Position numbers and translations under genes: made by a program | Assembly (NCBI GenBank): GCA_029262995.1 | Contig: JAJCYH010000022.1 | Coordinates: 62,001 to 126,000 of the forward strand | Reading direction: 5' to 3' | DNA: 64,000 nt | Source: Saprospiraceae bacterium | GTDB taxonomy: Bacteria; Bacteroidota; Bacteroidia; Chitinophagales; Saprospiraceae | The notes under the pieces: model-generated | Database searches by the model: none | What the model was told of the DNA's origin: nothing | The model's input: the letters and a program-made list of their open reading frames with translations, nothing else | Shown here: piece by piece, positions 55,697-64,000 of the stretch | How positions within the stretch are numbered: position 1 is the first letter of the stretch | Layout of the letters: each line of letters begins with the position of its first letter

Positions 55697-56446
55697 TTAT
55701 TTGGTGCTAAATTGTGTTTGTCCAAGGAAGTGGTTTGAAATCATATAGCCTGGATCTAAATCTAAATTAAAAGTTGCGGTATCCTCTGCAATGATAGCAT
55801 GATCAATTAACAGATTCTCAGCCATTATGTTCCAACTTAATTCTTGGGTTTCTGAGGGAATTTCAACAGTGGTTTTTATCTGCACCCAGTCATCTAAAAC
55901 CTCAAATCGATGTATGTCATGATCACGGTAGTTGTGATTGTTGATTTGGTTATTATGACCATCATAATAGTAAAGAAAGAAAAGTGAAAAACACAGTGCC
56001 AAATTATCAGGAATTGGATTTACGGATTGATAAAAAAACACGGGAGAAAAGCTGAGGATCCAAACTGCAACAGCTGCCCAAAACTTGGACTTCATGAGCA
56101 AAGCACAGAGCTGAAACATCGCTAGGAGTGAAAACAAGCTTATGATTAAAACGGTGATTCTAGTATAAAGGATTTTTTCTCCAAATAACTTATGTTCCAT
56201 AGCAATAATCCACTGCATCAATGGAAATTCCATTCTTCTGATGTTGCTGTCGTTATAATTAAAATGTGCAACCCTAGGATTTAATATATTGGAATCATGA
56301 CGAACAAAATTCCTTATATTAAGAGCTGTTTTACTTTGTCGCCAAGCATGATTACCTTGAATCTCAAGCGGAAGTACATGAAGCTTCAACAAAACAGATA
56401 AAAGTATTGCAGTGAATAAAATGATCTTATAATTAATCTTAGTCAT
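55697..56446 (-). CDS. GT-C-like membrane protein with apparent internal deletion
   Basis: The first 170 residues look like the start of a large polytopic GT-C/ArnT-type enzyme. There are a first membrane helix, a periplasmic loop with HAWRQSKTALNIRNF, and RRMEFPLMQWI, then further helices. The sequence then passes through a low-complexity stretch (DGHNNQINNHNYRDHD) into a soluble beta-rich end (WVQIKTTVEIPSE...). That end looks like the terminal part of such proteins. At 249 residues the middle of the enzyme, about 250-300 residues, seems missing while the frame is kept. It is probably non-functional as a transferase. Confidence 0.5.
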   Translation of the reverse strand: MTKINYKIILFTAILLSVLLKLHVLPLEIQGNHAWRQSKTALNIRNFVRHDSNILNPRVAHFNYNDSNIRRMEFPLMQWIIAMEHKLFGEKILYTRITVLIISLFSLLAMFQLCALLMKSKFWAAVAVWILSFSPVFFYQSVNPIPDNLALCFSLFFLYYYDGHNNQINNHNYRDHDIHRFEVLDDWVQIKTTVEIPSETQELSWNIMAENLLIDHAIIAEDTATFNLDLDPGYMISNHFLGQTQFSTK

Positions 56447-56561
56447 TAGAGCTCTAGTAATAATGAGGTGATTTTGTTCAAATATGACTTAATAAGGAAA
56501 TGTTTTATAATCGATGTTATATTTCAGTATAAGCATATTATTTTCGTAGCAATTTAGTAAA

Positions 56562-57308
56562 ATGTATCAGACCAAGAAAGTATTTGTTGTTCTACCCGCC
56601 TATAATGCGGAAGCTACATTAGAGAAAACACTTGATGAAGTACCGATGGACTTGGTAGATGAGGTGATTTTGTGTGACGATGCCAGTACAGATGGTACGG
56701 TAGCATTGGCAAAAAACCTAGGAATTGTACACATCATCCAACATGACAGGAATAAGGGTTATGGAGGCAATCAAAAGTCACTTTACAATAAAGCATTGGA
56801 GCTTGGAGCTGATATAATTATTATGTTACATCCTGACTATCAGTATACACCAAAATTGATTCCATCGATGGTTAATATTATCGGAGATGAGCTCTATCCT
56901 GTGGTATTGGGTTCCAGAATATTGGGAAAGGGTGCATTGAAAGGAGGCATGCCATTATATAAATATATCGCTAATCGATTCCTGACTTTATTTCAGAATT
57001 TTATGATTCGGTATAAATTGTCGGAGTATCATACTGGATATAGAGCTTTTAGTAGAGAGGTTTTGCAAACGATAAACTTCAATGCCAATTCTGATGATTT
57101 TGTATTTGACAATCAAATGCTATCTCAAATCATTTATCATGGTTTTGATATTGGTGAAATAACCTGTCCAACAAAGTATTTTGATGAAGCTTCATCTATC
57201 AATCTCAAAAGAAGTACAAAGTATGGACTGGGAGTACTATTGGTATCCATTAATCATCGATTGAATAAATGGGGAATTATCAATTCTGAAATCTATTCCA
57301 AAATATAA
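56562..57308 (+). CDS. Glycosyltransferase family 2 protein (DPM synthase-like)
   Basis: A 248-residue GT2 enzyme. It has VVLPAYNAEATLEKTL, the DDASTDGT nucleotide-binding segment, HDRNKGYGGNQK, and an acidic site at HPDYQY. YHTGYRAFSREVL follows in the family position. It resembles polyprenyl-phosphate mannosyl/glucosyltransferases such as DPM1-like proteins. It is divergent from the truncated GT-C gene, so it may have lost its partner enzyme. Confidence 0.88.
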   Translation: MYQTKKVFVVLPAYNAEATLEKTLDEVPMDLVDEVILCDDASTDGTVALAKNLGIVHIIQHDRNKGYGGNQKSLYNKALELGADIIIMLHPDYQYTPKLIPSMVNIIGDELYPVVLGSRILGKGALKGGMPLYKYIANRFLTLFQNFMIRYKLSEYHTGYRAFSREVLQTINFNANSDDFVFDNQMLSQIIYHGFDIGEITCPTKYFDEASSINLKRSTKYGLGVLLVSINHRLNKWGIINSEIYSKI

Positions 57309-57454
57309 TGCGTTATTCTTGTAGCTTATAGAACTTAATCGTATAAAGCATGTATGTTTTATATACTCTAAGTATAAATACATATGCTATTCTCTAAGAT
57401 GGCTATTGATTTATTTAGAAATAAAACTTAACTTCGAGTAAAGAAAATAGAATT

Positions 57455-59242
57455 ATGGAAACTTCAATTAAAAAACAAGAATCAGTTAAAGGGTGTGACT
57501 TTCTACTTAACGAAACCAAGGAAGGTCAAACGTATACACCTTCACAATTTACGGAAGAACATAGGATGATAAAGCAAACGGTTGACGAGTTTGTATCAGA
57601 GCGCATTTTCCCCAACGCCGACCGAATCGAAAAACAAGAACAAGGATTGAGTAGTTCTTTGATGGAAGAGATAGGAACATTGGGAATTCTCTCTGCTCAT
57701 ATCCCCGAAGCTTATGGCGGAATGCAAATGGATTTTATCAGTTCTAGTTTGATAGCCGAAGGCATGGGAACTGCAGGTTCTTTTTCTGTTAGTTATAATG
57801 CTCATACTGGAATAGGCATGCTTCCAATCCTTTATTTTGGTACGGAGGAGCAAAAAACAAATTACCTTCCTGACTTGTGTACTGGGAAGATTAAAGCGTC
57901 CTATTGTCTTACAGAACCTTCTTCCGGTTCTGATGCGCTTGCCGCAAAAACCAGAGCAGACCTTTCGGAAGATGGTAAAAACTATATTTTGAATGGTCAA
58001 AAAATGTGGATTTCAAATGCTGGCTTTGCAGATTTATTTATTGTTTTTGCAAAAATTGATGGCGAAAAATTCACGGGATTTATTGTTTCTAAGGACACGC
58101 CTGGATTAAGTCTTGGTGCAGAAGAAGATAAGCTCGGTATCAAAGGATCTTCAACACGACAAGTATTTTTTGAGAATGCCTTAGTACCTATAGAAAACAT
58201 TTTAGGAGAGATAGGGAAGGGTCATCTAATAGCTTTCAATGTCTTAAATATCGGAAGATATAAATTAGGTGTTTCTTGTCTTGGTGGTGCTAAAAACTTA
58301 TCAACACTATCGGTTCAGTATGCTAATGAAAGAAATCAATTCAATCAGCCAATATCTAATTTTGGAGCCATAAAGCATAAGTTAGCAGAACAAGCCATCA
58401 GAATTTATACCTTGGAATCAAGTTCATATCGGATTGCAGGATGGATGGATGATTATGTTAAAAAATCTGTTGAAGAAGGAGCATCCTATGGAGATAGTAA
58501 GCGTATTGCTGCCGATGAATTTGCTTTGGAATGTTCAATAATAAAAATTCTGGGCTCTGAAGTGCTTGATTATGTGGTTGATGAGGCCGTTCAGATTTAT
58601 GGTGGAATGGGCTATTCCGAAGAAGGATTAATTTCCAGAGCATATAGAGATTCTCGTATCAACAGAATTTTTGAAGGAACAAACGAGATCAATAGGTTGT
58701 TGATACTCAATTTGATATTTAAGAGAGCAATGCGAGGTAAATTGGATATTGTCTCCAAAGCATCTGAAGTTCAATCTGAATTAACGCAAGGCAAACAAAC
58801 TCAGGAAGGTTCAATTGAATACAAATTTGCAGAAGAACGTAATACACTTTCTGGTTTTAAAAAGATCTTGTTTATGCTATTGGGATATGCAGGACAAAAG
58901 GCGCTGAACAAATCACTTGAATTGAAGACTGCGCAAGAACCTCTAATGAATTTATCTGATATCGTTACAGATATTTTTACTGCAGAATCGGTGCTTCTTC
59001 GTGTTGAAAGACCAGAGGCAAGCCCTACCGAAATTTCTATGATGAAGGTATTGTTTCAAGATACTGCTTTCAGAGTATATAAGAATGCTTTTGAAGTTAC
59101 CGGCTCGATAGTGGATGAAAATATGTATGGCGCATTTATTTCTGGTATCAAGAAATTAAGCAAATATCCAATCCAAAATACTATGATGCATAGAAGAGAA
59201 ATTGCTGATCAGTTAATAGCTGAAAATCAGTATTGTTATTAA
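57455..59242 (+). CDS. Acyl-CoA dehydrogenase, 595 aa (long form)
   Basis: A flavoprotein of the acyl-CoA dehydrogenase family. Landmarks are HIPEAYGGMQMDF, CLTEPSSGSDA, KMWISNAGFADLF and FEGTNEINR, with the probable catalytic Glu407. The C-terminus extends about 180 residues beyond the short-chain type, as in Bacteroidota long ACADs with a second helical domain. It oxidises acyl-CoA in beta-oxidation. The chain length is not predictable from sequence. A degenerate copy of its last 60 codons occurs at 62004-62181. Confidence 0.92.
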   Translation: METSIKKQESVKGCDFLLNETKEGQTYTPSQFTEEHRMIKQTVDEFVSERIFPNADRIEKQEQGLSSSLMEEIGTLGILSAHIPEAYGGMQMDFISSSLIAEGMGTAGSFSVSYNAHTGIGMLPILYFGTEEQKTNYLPDLCTGKIKASYCLTEPSSGSDALAAKTRADLSEDGKNYILNGQKMWISNAGFADLFIVFAKIDGEKFTGFIVSKDTPGLSLGAEEDKLGIKGSSTRQVFFENALVPIENILGEIGKGHLIAFNVLNIGRYKLGVSCLGGAKNLSTLSVQYANERNQFNQPISNFGAIKHKLAEQAIRIYTLESSSYRIAGWMDDYVKKSVEEGASYGDSKRIAADEFALECSIIKILGSEVLDYVVDEAVQIYGGMGYSEEGLISRAYRDSRINRIFEGTNEINRLLILNLIFKRAMRGKLDIVSKASEVQSELTQGKQTQEGSIEYKFAEERNTLSGFKKILFMLLGYAGQKALNKSLELKTAQEPLMNLSDIVTDIFTAESVLLRVERPEASPTEISMMKVLFQDTAFRVYKNAFEVTGSIVDENMYGAFISGIKKLSKYPIQNTMMHRREIADQLIAENQYCY

Positions 59243-59304
59243 TTTGAAAAGTGGGTTTTATCCTATATTAGCCTGAATTTGGACCAAACTAAACAGATAA
59301 GTAA

Positions 59305-59508
59305 ATGGAAAGAATAACTGTCAAAACTTCTGTTCAAGCGGACTTGGATAAAGTCTGGGAATTCTGGACAAAGCCTAAACATATTACTAATTGGAATATT
59401 CCAGCCTTTGCCTTCCTAACGTCAATCACCATACCATACACAAACCAGCTTCTTACAACATTTGACCCTATTATAGAACTGTCATATCAAATTTGGCGAC
59501 CACAATAA
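59305..59508 (+). pseudogene. Truncated SRPBCC (AHSA1-type) gene fragment
   Basis: The first 31 codons (MERITVKTSVQADLDKVWEF, then WTKPKHITNWN) are the start of an SRPBCC/Bet v1-fold protein of the AHSA1 type. After residue 31 the sequence no longer resembles the family and the frame ends at 67 residues, against the usual 130-150. It appears to have lost its 3' part by deletion or recombination. It follows the acyl-CoA dehydrogenase gene by 62 bases. The 215 bases after it hold no gene. Confidence 0.65.
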
Positions 59509-59723
59509 GATCGTTACTTTTATTATGGCGAAATAGCTGTAAAAAGCATAATAGAACTTCCAATTGTGTCTTGCAGTTTACAAACTCTAGTGAAAGTTAT
59601 CAGACTTTGGGAGATTTCTTAATAAATAATATGGTCTATCCTTCCTTTGGTTAGAAAATTGCTGTATTCAAATCATCCTTTAAGTTTTAGAATTATTTCC
59701 CCTTCACAGAATAGTAATTAAAT

Positions 59724-60215
59724 ATGAAAAAGATAAAACAACTATGCTTTTTAGTCACGTGCTTTCTATGTTCGATAGTACCCTCAAATGCACAATCAAA
59801 TGTATTAAGTGCTGGGTCTGATGCGACAAGCAACAAAGGGTCAAGCGCATATTCTATTGGTCAAAGTTTTTATTCCTTAAAAACAAGTGGGAGTGCCACT
59901 GTTACAGAAGGGGTTCAACAAGTATTTGAGATTTCTGTGATTACTGGAATTGAAGATAATTTATTGCATGACATAGATATTACGCTTTACCCAAATCCTA
60001 CTACAAATTTTATTACGCTTGAAGTAAAAGACTTAAAACAGGAAGTTTTAAATTATCAAATTTGGGATATGGCGGGTAATCTTCTAAGTAGCCGGGCCAT
60101 CAGTTCACAGATGACTATGATAAATTTAGAATTCCTGCCAATTGCACACTACATTCTAAGCGTAAGGGACCAAAACAATTCTTTTAAATCTTTTATAATT
60201 ATTAAAACTAAATAA
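59724..60215 (+). CDS. Small T9SS-secreted protein, 163 aa
   Basis: A signal peptide ends at SNAQ. The short mature part (SAGSDATSNKGSSAYSIGQSFY, broken by Ser/Gly) is of a type often seen ahead of sorting domains. TEGVQQVFEISVITGIED is the usual linker, and the YPNPTTNFITLEV type A sorting domain follows. The gene ends one base before the start of the collagen-like gene, so they are one unit. Its own function is unknown. Confidence 0.75.
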   Translation: MKKIKQLCFLVTCFLCSIVPSNAQSNVLSAGSDATSNKGSSAYSIGQSFYSLKTSGSATVTEGVQQVFEISVITGIEDNLLHDIDITLYPNPTTNFITLEVKDLKQEVLNYQIWDMAGNLLSSRAISSQMTMINLEFLPIAHYILSVRDQNNSFKSFIIIKTK

Positions 60216-61955
60216 ATGAAACGATTATCTACTCTCTTGGTATTGTTCTTGACAGTCACAACAATATTCGCTCAGACCCCAAACAAGATTAGTTACCAAG
60301 CCGTTGTTAGAAATGTTGATGATGCATTGCTAAGCAATACCTCAATTGGTATGCAAATAAGTATATTGCAAGGCTCTATTGACGGAAACGTAGTATATGC
60401 AGAAATACATTCTACTTCTACTAACTCTAATGGACTTATCAGTCTTCAGATTGGAGCAGGAACATTGGCAGGAGGAAATTTTGAAAGTATTGACTGGTCT
60501 CAGGGGCCTTATTTTGTAAAAACTGAAACTGATCCTGAAGGAGGTTCTAATTATAGCATATCAGGAACAAGTCAGTTATTAAGCGTTCCATATGCGTTAT
60601 ATGCTGAAACATCAGGAAGTTCAATTCCTGGGCCACAGGGTGAACAAGGTCCAAAAGGTGAGCAAGGTCCTGCTGGTATGGATGGGGCTGCTGAAACACT
60701 TACTACGATCAGGCTTAGCAATGATGGTTCATCTATCGACTACCATGATGAAGATGGTGTGATTACAAACATGAACCTCTGTCACATAGTTGATAACTGC
60801 GAAACGGAAACTTCGATTTCTTTTAATAAAATTACCAATGCCATCGAATACATCGATGAAAATGGTATTACTAACTCGGTCGATATTGGTGAGTTAATTT
60901 CTGTAATGGCAGACTTCAACGATGGGAAGATCATCGCTACCCACACCTCTGGGGATGGTACCGTAACTAATATCGAAGAAACGATTACTACCCTTGCCGA
61001 TAACGGTGATGGTACTTACACTTATACTTCAGAAGATGGGTCTACTCAGACTTTTGAAAGTTCTGCTGGGGCTGCTGAAACACTTACTACGATCAGACTT
61101 AGCAATGATGGTTCATCTATCGACTACCTAGATGAAGATGGTGTGATTACAAACATGAACCTATGTCAAATAGTCGATAACTGCGAAACGGTAACTTCAC
61201 TTTTTTTTAATAAAATTACCAATGCCATCGAATACATCGATGAAAATGGTATTACTAACTCGGTCGATATTGGAGAGTTAGTTTCTGCAATGGCAGACTT
61301 CAACGATGGGAAGATTATCGCTACCCACACCTCGGGGGATGGTACCGTAACTAATATCGAAGAAACGATTACTACCCTTGCCGATAACGGTGATGGTACT
61401 TTTACTTATACTTCAGAAGATGGGTCTACTCAGACTTTTGATGGTACTGGTGGATCCCAAGGTCCAAAGGGAGATAAAGGGGATCAAGGTATCCCAGGTA
61501 TAGATGGTGAAGATGGCTCTGCCAATATAAATGGACTTGTAAATTATCTTATAAAATTTACAGACTCAAATACAGGTGGTGTTTCTCAAATTTATGATGA
61601 CGGTTCGAATCATGTAGGAATCGGAACCAATACACCTGACGCTCAATTAGTCGTAAATGGATATACTAAATTAGGTTCATCTAGTCCCGCAATTCAAATT
61701 CAAAAATTTAGACTTGAAACAGCAGCCATGGAGGGTGGTAGAACACAAGTGGCTCATACTTTAGATCAGACCAAAATAATTTCTGTAACTGTATTGGTAA
61801 ATGGATGGCCACCTTCTTATAATTATAATTCTTTTCCAGGTAATGAATATAATTTTGCATTTGATGATAAGAATATATATATAGACCTATCACCAACAAA
61901 TTCTGAAAATATTTTAAACATGGAAGCAGTTGTTACTGTTACAGTAGAAGAGTAG
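60216..61955 (+). CDS. Secreted collagen-like repeat protein, 579 aa
   Basis: A signal peptide ends at FAQ. The N-terminal domain starts QTPNKISYQAVVRN, which is frequent in Bacteroidota surface fibres. It is followed by Gly-X-Y triplets (GPQGEQGPKGEQGPAGMDG), two near-identical 128-residue repeats (AAETLTTIRLSNDGSS...) and a second collagen-like stretch (GPKGDKGDQGIPGIDG). A globular beta-rich C-terminus ends the protein. No sorting domain is present; it starts directly after the T9SS gene. Fibre or adhesin role inferred. Confidence 0.7.
   Translation: MKRLSTLLVLFLTVTTIFAQTPNKISYQAVVRNVDDALLSNTSIGMQISILQGSIDGNVVYAEIHSTSTNSNGLISLQIGAGTLAGGNFESIDWSQGPYFVKTETDPEGGSNYSISGTSQLLSVPYALYAETSGSSIPGPQGEQGPKGEQGPAGMDGAAETLTTIRLSNDGSSIDYHDEDGVITNMNLCHIVDNCETETSISFNKITNAIEYIDENGITNSVDIGELISVMADFNDGKIIATHTSGDGTVTNIEETITTLADNGDGTYTYTSEDGSTQTFESSAGAAETLTTIRLSNDGSSIDYLDEDGVITNMNLCQIVDNCETVTSLFFNKITNAIEYIDENGITNSVDIGELVSAMADFNDGKIIATHTSGDGTVTNIEETITTLADNGDGTFTYTSEDGSTQTFDGTGGSQGPKGDKGDQGIPGIDGEDGSANINGLVNYLIKFTDSNTGGVSQIYDDGSNHVGIGTNTPDAQLVVNGYTKLGSSSPAIQIQKFRLETAAMEGGRTQVAHTLDQTKIISVTVLVNGWPPSYNYNSFPGNEYNFAFDDKNIYIDLSPTNSENILNMEAVVTVTVEE
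60687..61442 (+). repeat. 384-bp tandem duplication inside the collagen-like gene
   Basis: Two in-frame copies (60687-61070 and 61071 to about 61442) repeat with a period of 384 bases, 128 codons. I count roughly twenty differences, so identity is above 90 percent. The units differ in a short Phe/Ser stretch and in synonymous sites. Confidence 0.9.
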
Positions 61956-62003
61956 TATTAGTAATTTATTAAACTAGAGTACAATATTACAATTGTAAGC
62001 TTT

Positions 62004-62181
62004 TCTATGATGAGGACTACTCAAGAAACTGCATTCAGAGTCTATAAGAGTGCTTATGATGTATACGTATCATTAGTAGTTGAAGGATTGTATGGCGTCT
62101 TTTTTTCTATCAATAAAAATTTAAGCAAATAGCCATTACAGAATACTATGAAAGATTGAAAAGAATTAGTGTCTCAGTTGA
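62004..62181 (+). pseudogene. Decayed copy of the acyl-CoA dehydrogenase 3' end
   Basis: Read in one frame from TCT at 62004, the sequence gives SMMRTTQETAFRVYKSAYD and then LYGVFFSINKNLSK, a TAG stop, PLQNTMKD, a TGA stop and KELVSQL. This lines up along its length with the last 60 residues of the acyl-CoA dehydrogenase (SMMKVLFQDTAFRVYKNAFE ... LSKYPIQNTMMHRREIADQL). Two stop codons and no other part of the gene make it a pseudogene fragment. The rest of 61956-62214 holds nothing recognised. Confidence 0.8.
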
Positions 62182-62214
62182 CAGTATAAAATCATTATTA
62201 GTTTATATAATATT

Positions 62215-62508
62215 TTAGCTCTGGTCATACCTTCCTCTAACAGCATTCCAATAGTAAAAAGCAAGAATACTTGGAATAATAAAGATGAATATGATTATAA
62301 AACTTTGGTTCCATTTAACAACATCAGTCATTTCAAGGATAGAAGAAAGCATTAAGATTATAAAATAAATCAATACACTTATAGCATATATACGTAGTCT
62401 TCGACGATACTTATCTGACTTAGATTTAAGAGTGAACAATCTATAGATCATTCCGATGATTTTCAGGATACCTAATGAAAGCAATATAATATAGAGGTAT
62501 AAAAGCAT
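62215..62508 (-). CDS. Small membrane protein, 97 aa
   Basis: The protein has three predicted membrane segments (LYLYIILLSLGILKIIGMIY, IYAISVLIYFIILMLSSIL, FIIIFIFIIPSILAFYYW), separated by a basic loop (TLKSKSDKYRRRLR). I do not recognise the family. It stands alone, and the 312 bases between it and the HupE-like gene (62509-62820) show no gene, RNA or repeat that I can support. Confidence 0.5.
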   Translation of the reverse strand: MLLYLYIILLSLGILKIIGMIYRLFTLKSKSDKYRRRLRIYAISVLIYFIILMLSSILEMTDVVKWNQSFIIIFIFIIPSILAFYYWNAVRGRYDQS

Positions 62509-62820
62509 GGACCTAAATTAATCAAATATTGTAGGTATTTTCCTATGTTTGGTAAGCTTTTCGAATAGCTTAGCAAATTTCTAAACTTTCTGTGCTTGAT
62601 TACTTAGTGAAATTGCTTAAGGTCCTATAAAATAGTCATTAGCAAAAGATCAGATCAAGACCATTTTTATTTATCAGAGAATTGAAAAGGAACTTCTCCT
62701 TAGAGATCAATTGAATCCAATGGTTAACCAAAAGCCATCATGATTACTCTTGTGGAAAATGAAAAGAAAGAATATTAGAAATGATAGCGGTATACCGACC
62801 ATTTAGAATTAGCTTAATAT

Positions 62821-63378
62821 TTACAGACGCTCCAGAATAAGTTTAGTTGCCCAAATGATTACTATAAATGAAATTGCATTTTTCCATAGGCTTAATTTCA
62901 ACTTCAAATATTTTACAATTAAATGACCTAAGAGTAATACCATGACTACGATGATTAACTGCGCAAGTTCTACGCCTAGATTGAAAGCGAGAAGAGGCAA
63001 TAGGATTTCGTTATTTCCAAGAATGGCTTTAAAAAAATTCGAAAACCCCATTCCATGGATCAATCCAAATATCAAAGCGCTAAGATATCGCTCTGATAGT
63101 CTATGATATGATTTTAATACGATATTAAATACGGCTGTAAAAAGTATAGTGACCGCGATACAAATTTCTATTATTCTGCTATTTACTGAGATTATATCTA
63201 GAGAGGAAAGGGCAAGAGTAAGAGAATGTCCAATGGTAAAAGCAGTAGCTAGAATAATAACTTTTTTCCAATCTTTTAGTAAAAATGGAACTGTAAGTAC
63301 AACTATGAATAAGACATGATCAAGACCCTTAGGATCTAGAATATGCTCTAGTCCTAATTTGAAATATGAAGAAAACAT
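62821..63378 (-). CDS. HupE/UreJ family membrane protein
   Basis: A 185-residue protein with about six membrane segments. It carries the conserved His-rich motifs GLEHILDPKGLDHVLF at the N-terminus and FGLIHGMGFS in the middle. Members of the family are linked to nickel/metal handling in hydrogenase or urease clusters, but Bacteroidota homologues usually stand away from such genes and their role is unknown. No urease or hydrogenase gene is here. It lies 43 bases after the holin-family gene on the same strand. Confidence 0.8.
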   Translation of the reverse strand: MFSSYFKLGLEHILDPKGLDHVLFIVVLTVPFLLKDWKKVIILATAFTIGHSLTLALSSLDIISVNSRIIEICIAVTILFTAVFNIVLKSYHRLSERYLSALIFGLIHGMGFSNFFKAILGNNEILLPLLAFNLGVELAQLIIVVMVLLLGHLIVKYLKLKLSLWKNAISFIVIIWATKLILERL

Positions 63379-63421
63379 TAATCAGAATTTATAAACAAAT
63401 ATAGCTCTGGTCAATTAAATA

Positions 63422-63742
63422 TTAAAATATACCTTTTATAACTGAGTTGGTAATGCTTACTATTGCTGCCAATGCAAGAGCCCACCAAAAGTTTTTAACT
63501 TTAAAATCTGGTAAAAAATAGTCAGCAATCTGTATGATAATTGCATTTAACAACCAATTAAAAATACCGTATGATAATAAGCCCAAGGTTACAAGCTTTA
63601 AAAAATTTCCTACAGTTACACTCAAGACAGCAACAACGATAGCTACGATTAGAGCTTGTATGAAATTTTTAATTTGAACACCTGGCAATAAATATGCACC
63701 TAGAAAAAAGGCAACAGAAGAGATTAGAATATTGATAATCAT
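63422..63742 (-). CDS. Phage holin family (PF04020-type) membrane protein, 106 aa
   Basis: A four-helix membrane protein beginning MIINILISSVAFFLGAYLLPG. It has a GNFLKLVTLGLLSYGIFNWLLNAIIIQ core and ends in a helix after PDFKVKNFWWALALA. This fits the PF04020 family, called phage holin by homology but found as a general chromosomal gene in many bacteria. No other phage gene is near, so a housekeeping or unknown membrane role is more likely than lysis. It shares a strand with the HupE-like gene. Confidence 0.8.
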   Translation of the reverse strand: MIINILISSVAFFLGAYLLPGVQIKNFIQALIVAIVVAVLSVTVGNFLKLVTLGLLSYGIFNWLLNAIIIQIADYFLPDFKVKNFWWALALAAIVSITNSVIKGIF

Positions 63743-63863
63743 TTTATTTATTTTAATTTAAGATACGCATTTCTAGCACATGTAAACGTTTTTGGCATAT
63801 ATTCTTGATAGTAGAAGTATTTTATTGTCTTTAATCGCTGAATAGCTAGAAACTGAATTATTC

Positions 63864-63998
63864 CTAGAGCTCAAATAATTCATCAAGATAATATTCGCGG
63901 TTGCTTAGATTATATGCCAGAGAACAGTTAGTGGTACCGCTGTTCATAATGCTGGCACAAATGCCGTTTTGAAATGAATATTCTTCGTGATCCCTAAG
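63864..63998 (-). CDS. C-terminal end of an unknown protein (5' partial)
   Basis: The minus-strand frame is open from the window edge to a TAG at 63864-63866 and yields 44 residues, with LRDHEEYSFQNGI and CSLAYNLSNREYYLDELFEL. The other two minus frames are closed by stops, and the segment has normal coding character. The protein starts outside the window and cannot be named. Confidence 0.5.
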   Translation of the reverse strand, partial: LRDHEEYSFQNGICASIMNSGTTNCSLAYNLSNREYYLDELFEL

Positions 63999-64000
63999 CA

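Noticed and set aside
62509-62820. Gene or RNA remnant in the gap before the HupE-like gene
   Set aside because: A 32-codon open stretch around 62640-62745 has no start codon in a sensible place and matches nothing I recognise.
63422-63742. Holin-family gene as a sign of a prophage
   Set aside because: No other phage gene lies nearby and the family is common on chromosomes.

Overview
The window looks like a chromosomal segment from a Bacteroidota bacterium, most likely a Saprospiria/Lewinella-like lineage. It is AT-rich. At least five proteins end in a type IX secretion (T9SS) type A sorting domain with the YPNP-type motif. Several promoters fit the Bacteroidota consensus (TTTG, about 19-21 bases, TAnnTTTG). 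The repertoire is also typical of the phylum: DUF4837 lipoprotein, standalone PASTA protein, fused alpha/beta 2-oxoacid dehydrogenase E1, bacterial GH3-like protein, LytTR regulator and CHAT-TPR protein. I saw no rRNA, tRNA, CRISPR array, complete insertion sequence or prophage.

Layout. 1-24645 is mostly housekeeping: the tail of a T9SS cargo, MoxR ATPase, class A PBP, PepD, GH3-like protein, RecO, fused E1, peptidases (M29 and S9), a PASTA protein, YceD-L32 with a clear terminator, RidA, TrpS, an FAH-family protein, MetK and GcvP. 24634-26920 is an odd island. Two small orphan genes sit there, each bracketed by its own short iterated repeats: a four-helix-bundle protein between arrays of 7-bp units, and a GxxExxY protein between TAGGATTAA clusters. 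26992-28205 holds a divergent phosphopantetheinyl transferase and dCTP deaminase. 28388-37527 is an accessory block: a secreted protein, a LuxR-type HTH protein, an exported CHAT-TPR caspase-like protein divergent from a membrane protein and a metzincin-motif protein, an ECF sigma factor with a membrane-anchored TPR partner, and a 458-residue unknown. 37688-46100 has a LytTR protein followed by two very large secreted T9SS cargo genes.

46149-46795 is a PIN toxin/RHH antitoxin pair with two operator-like palindromes. It is followed by a dispersed-repeat-like stretch and a small basic protein convergent with a possible HPF-like protein. 47969-52132 is a secreted DUF1501/DUF1800/T9SS operon. 52336-57308 holds two GT2 glycosyltransferases, membrane proteins (one apparently carrying an internal deletion) and an AhpD-like protein. 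57455-62181 contains an acyl-CoA dehydrogenase and a decayed second copy of its 3' end about 2.8 kb downstream; a truncated SRPBCC gene and two secreted proteins lie between. The window closes with small membrane proteins (HupE/UreJ, holin-like family) and the C-terminus of another protein.

Two places are most likely to be new biology. One is the CHAT/metzincin locus with adjacent ECF sigma factor, which may be an envelope proteolytic switch. The other is the repeat-bracketed orphan-gene island, where the iterated 7-mers supply the stop codons of the genes on both sides. All functions are read from sequence motifs and family knowledge; no search was run.
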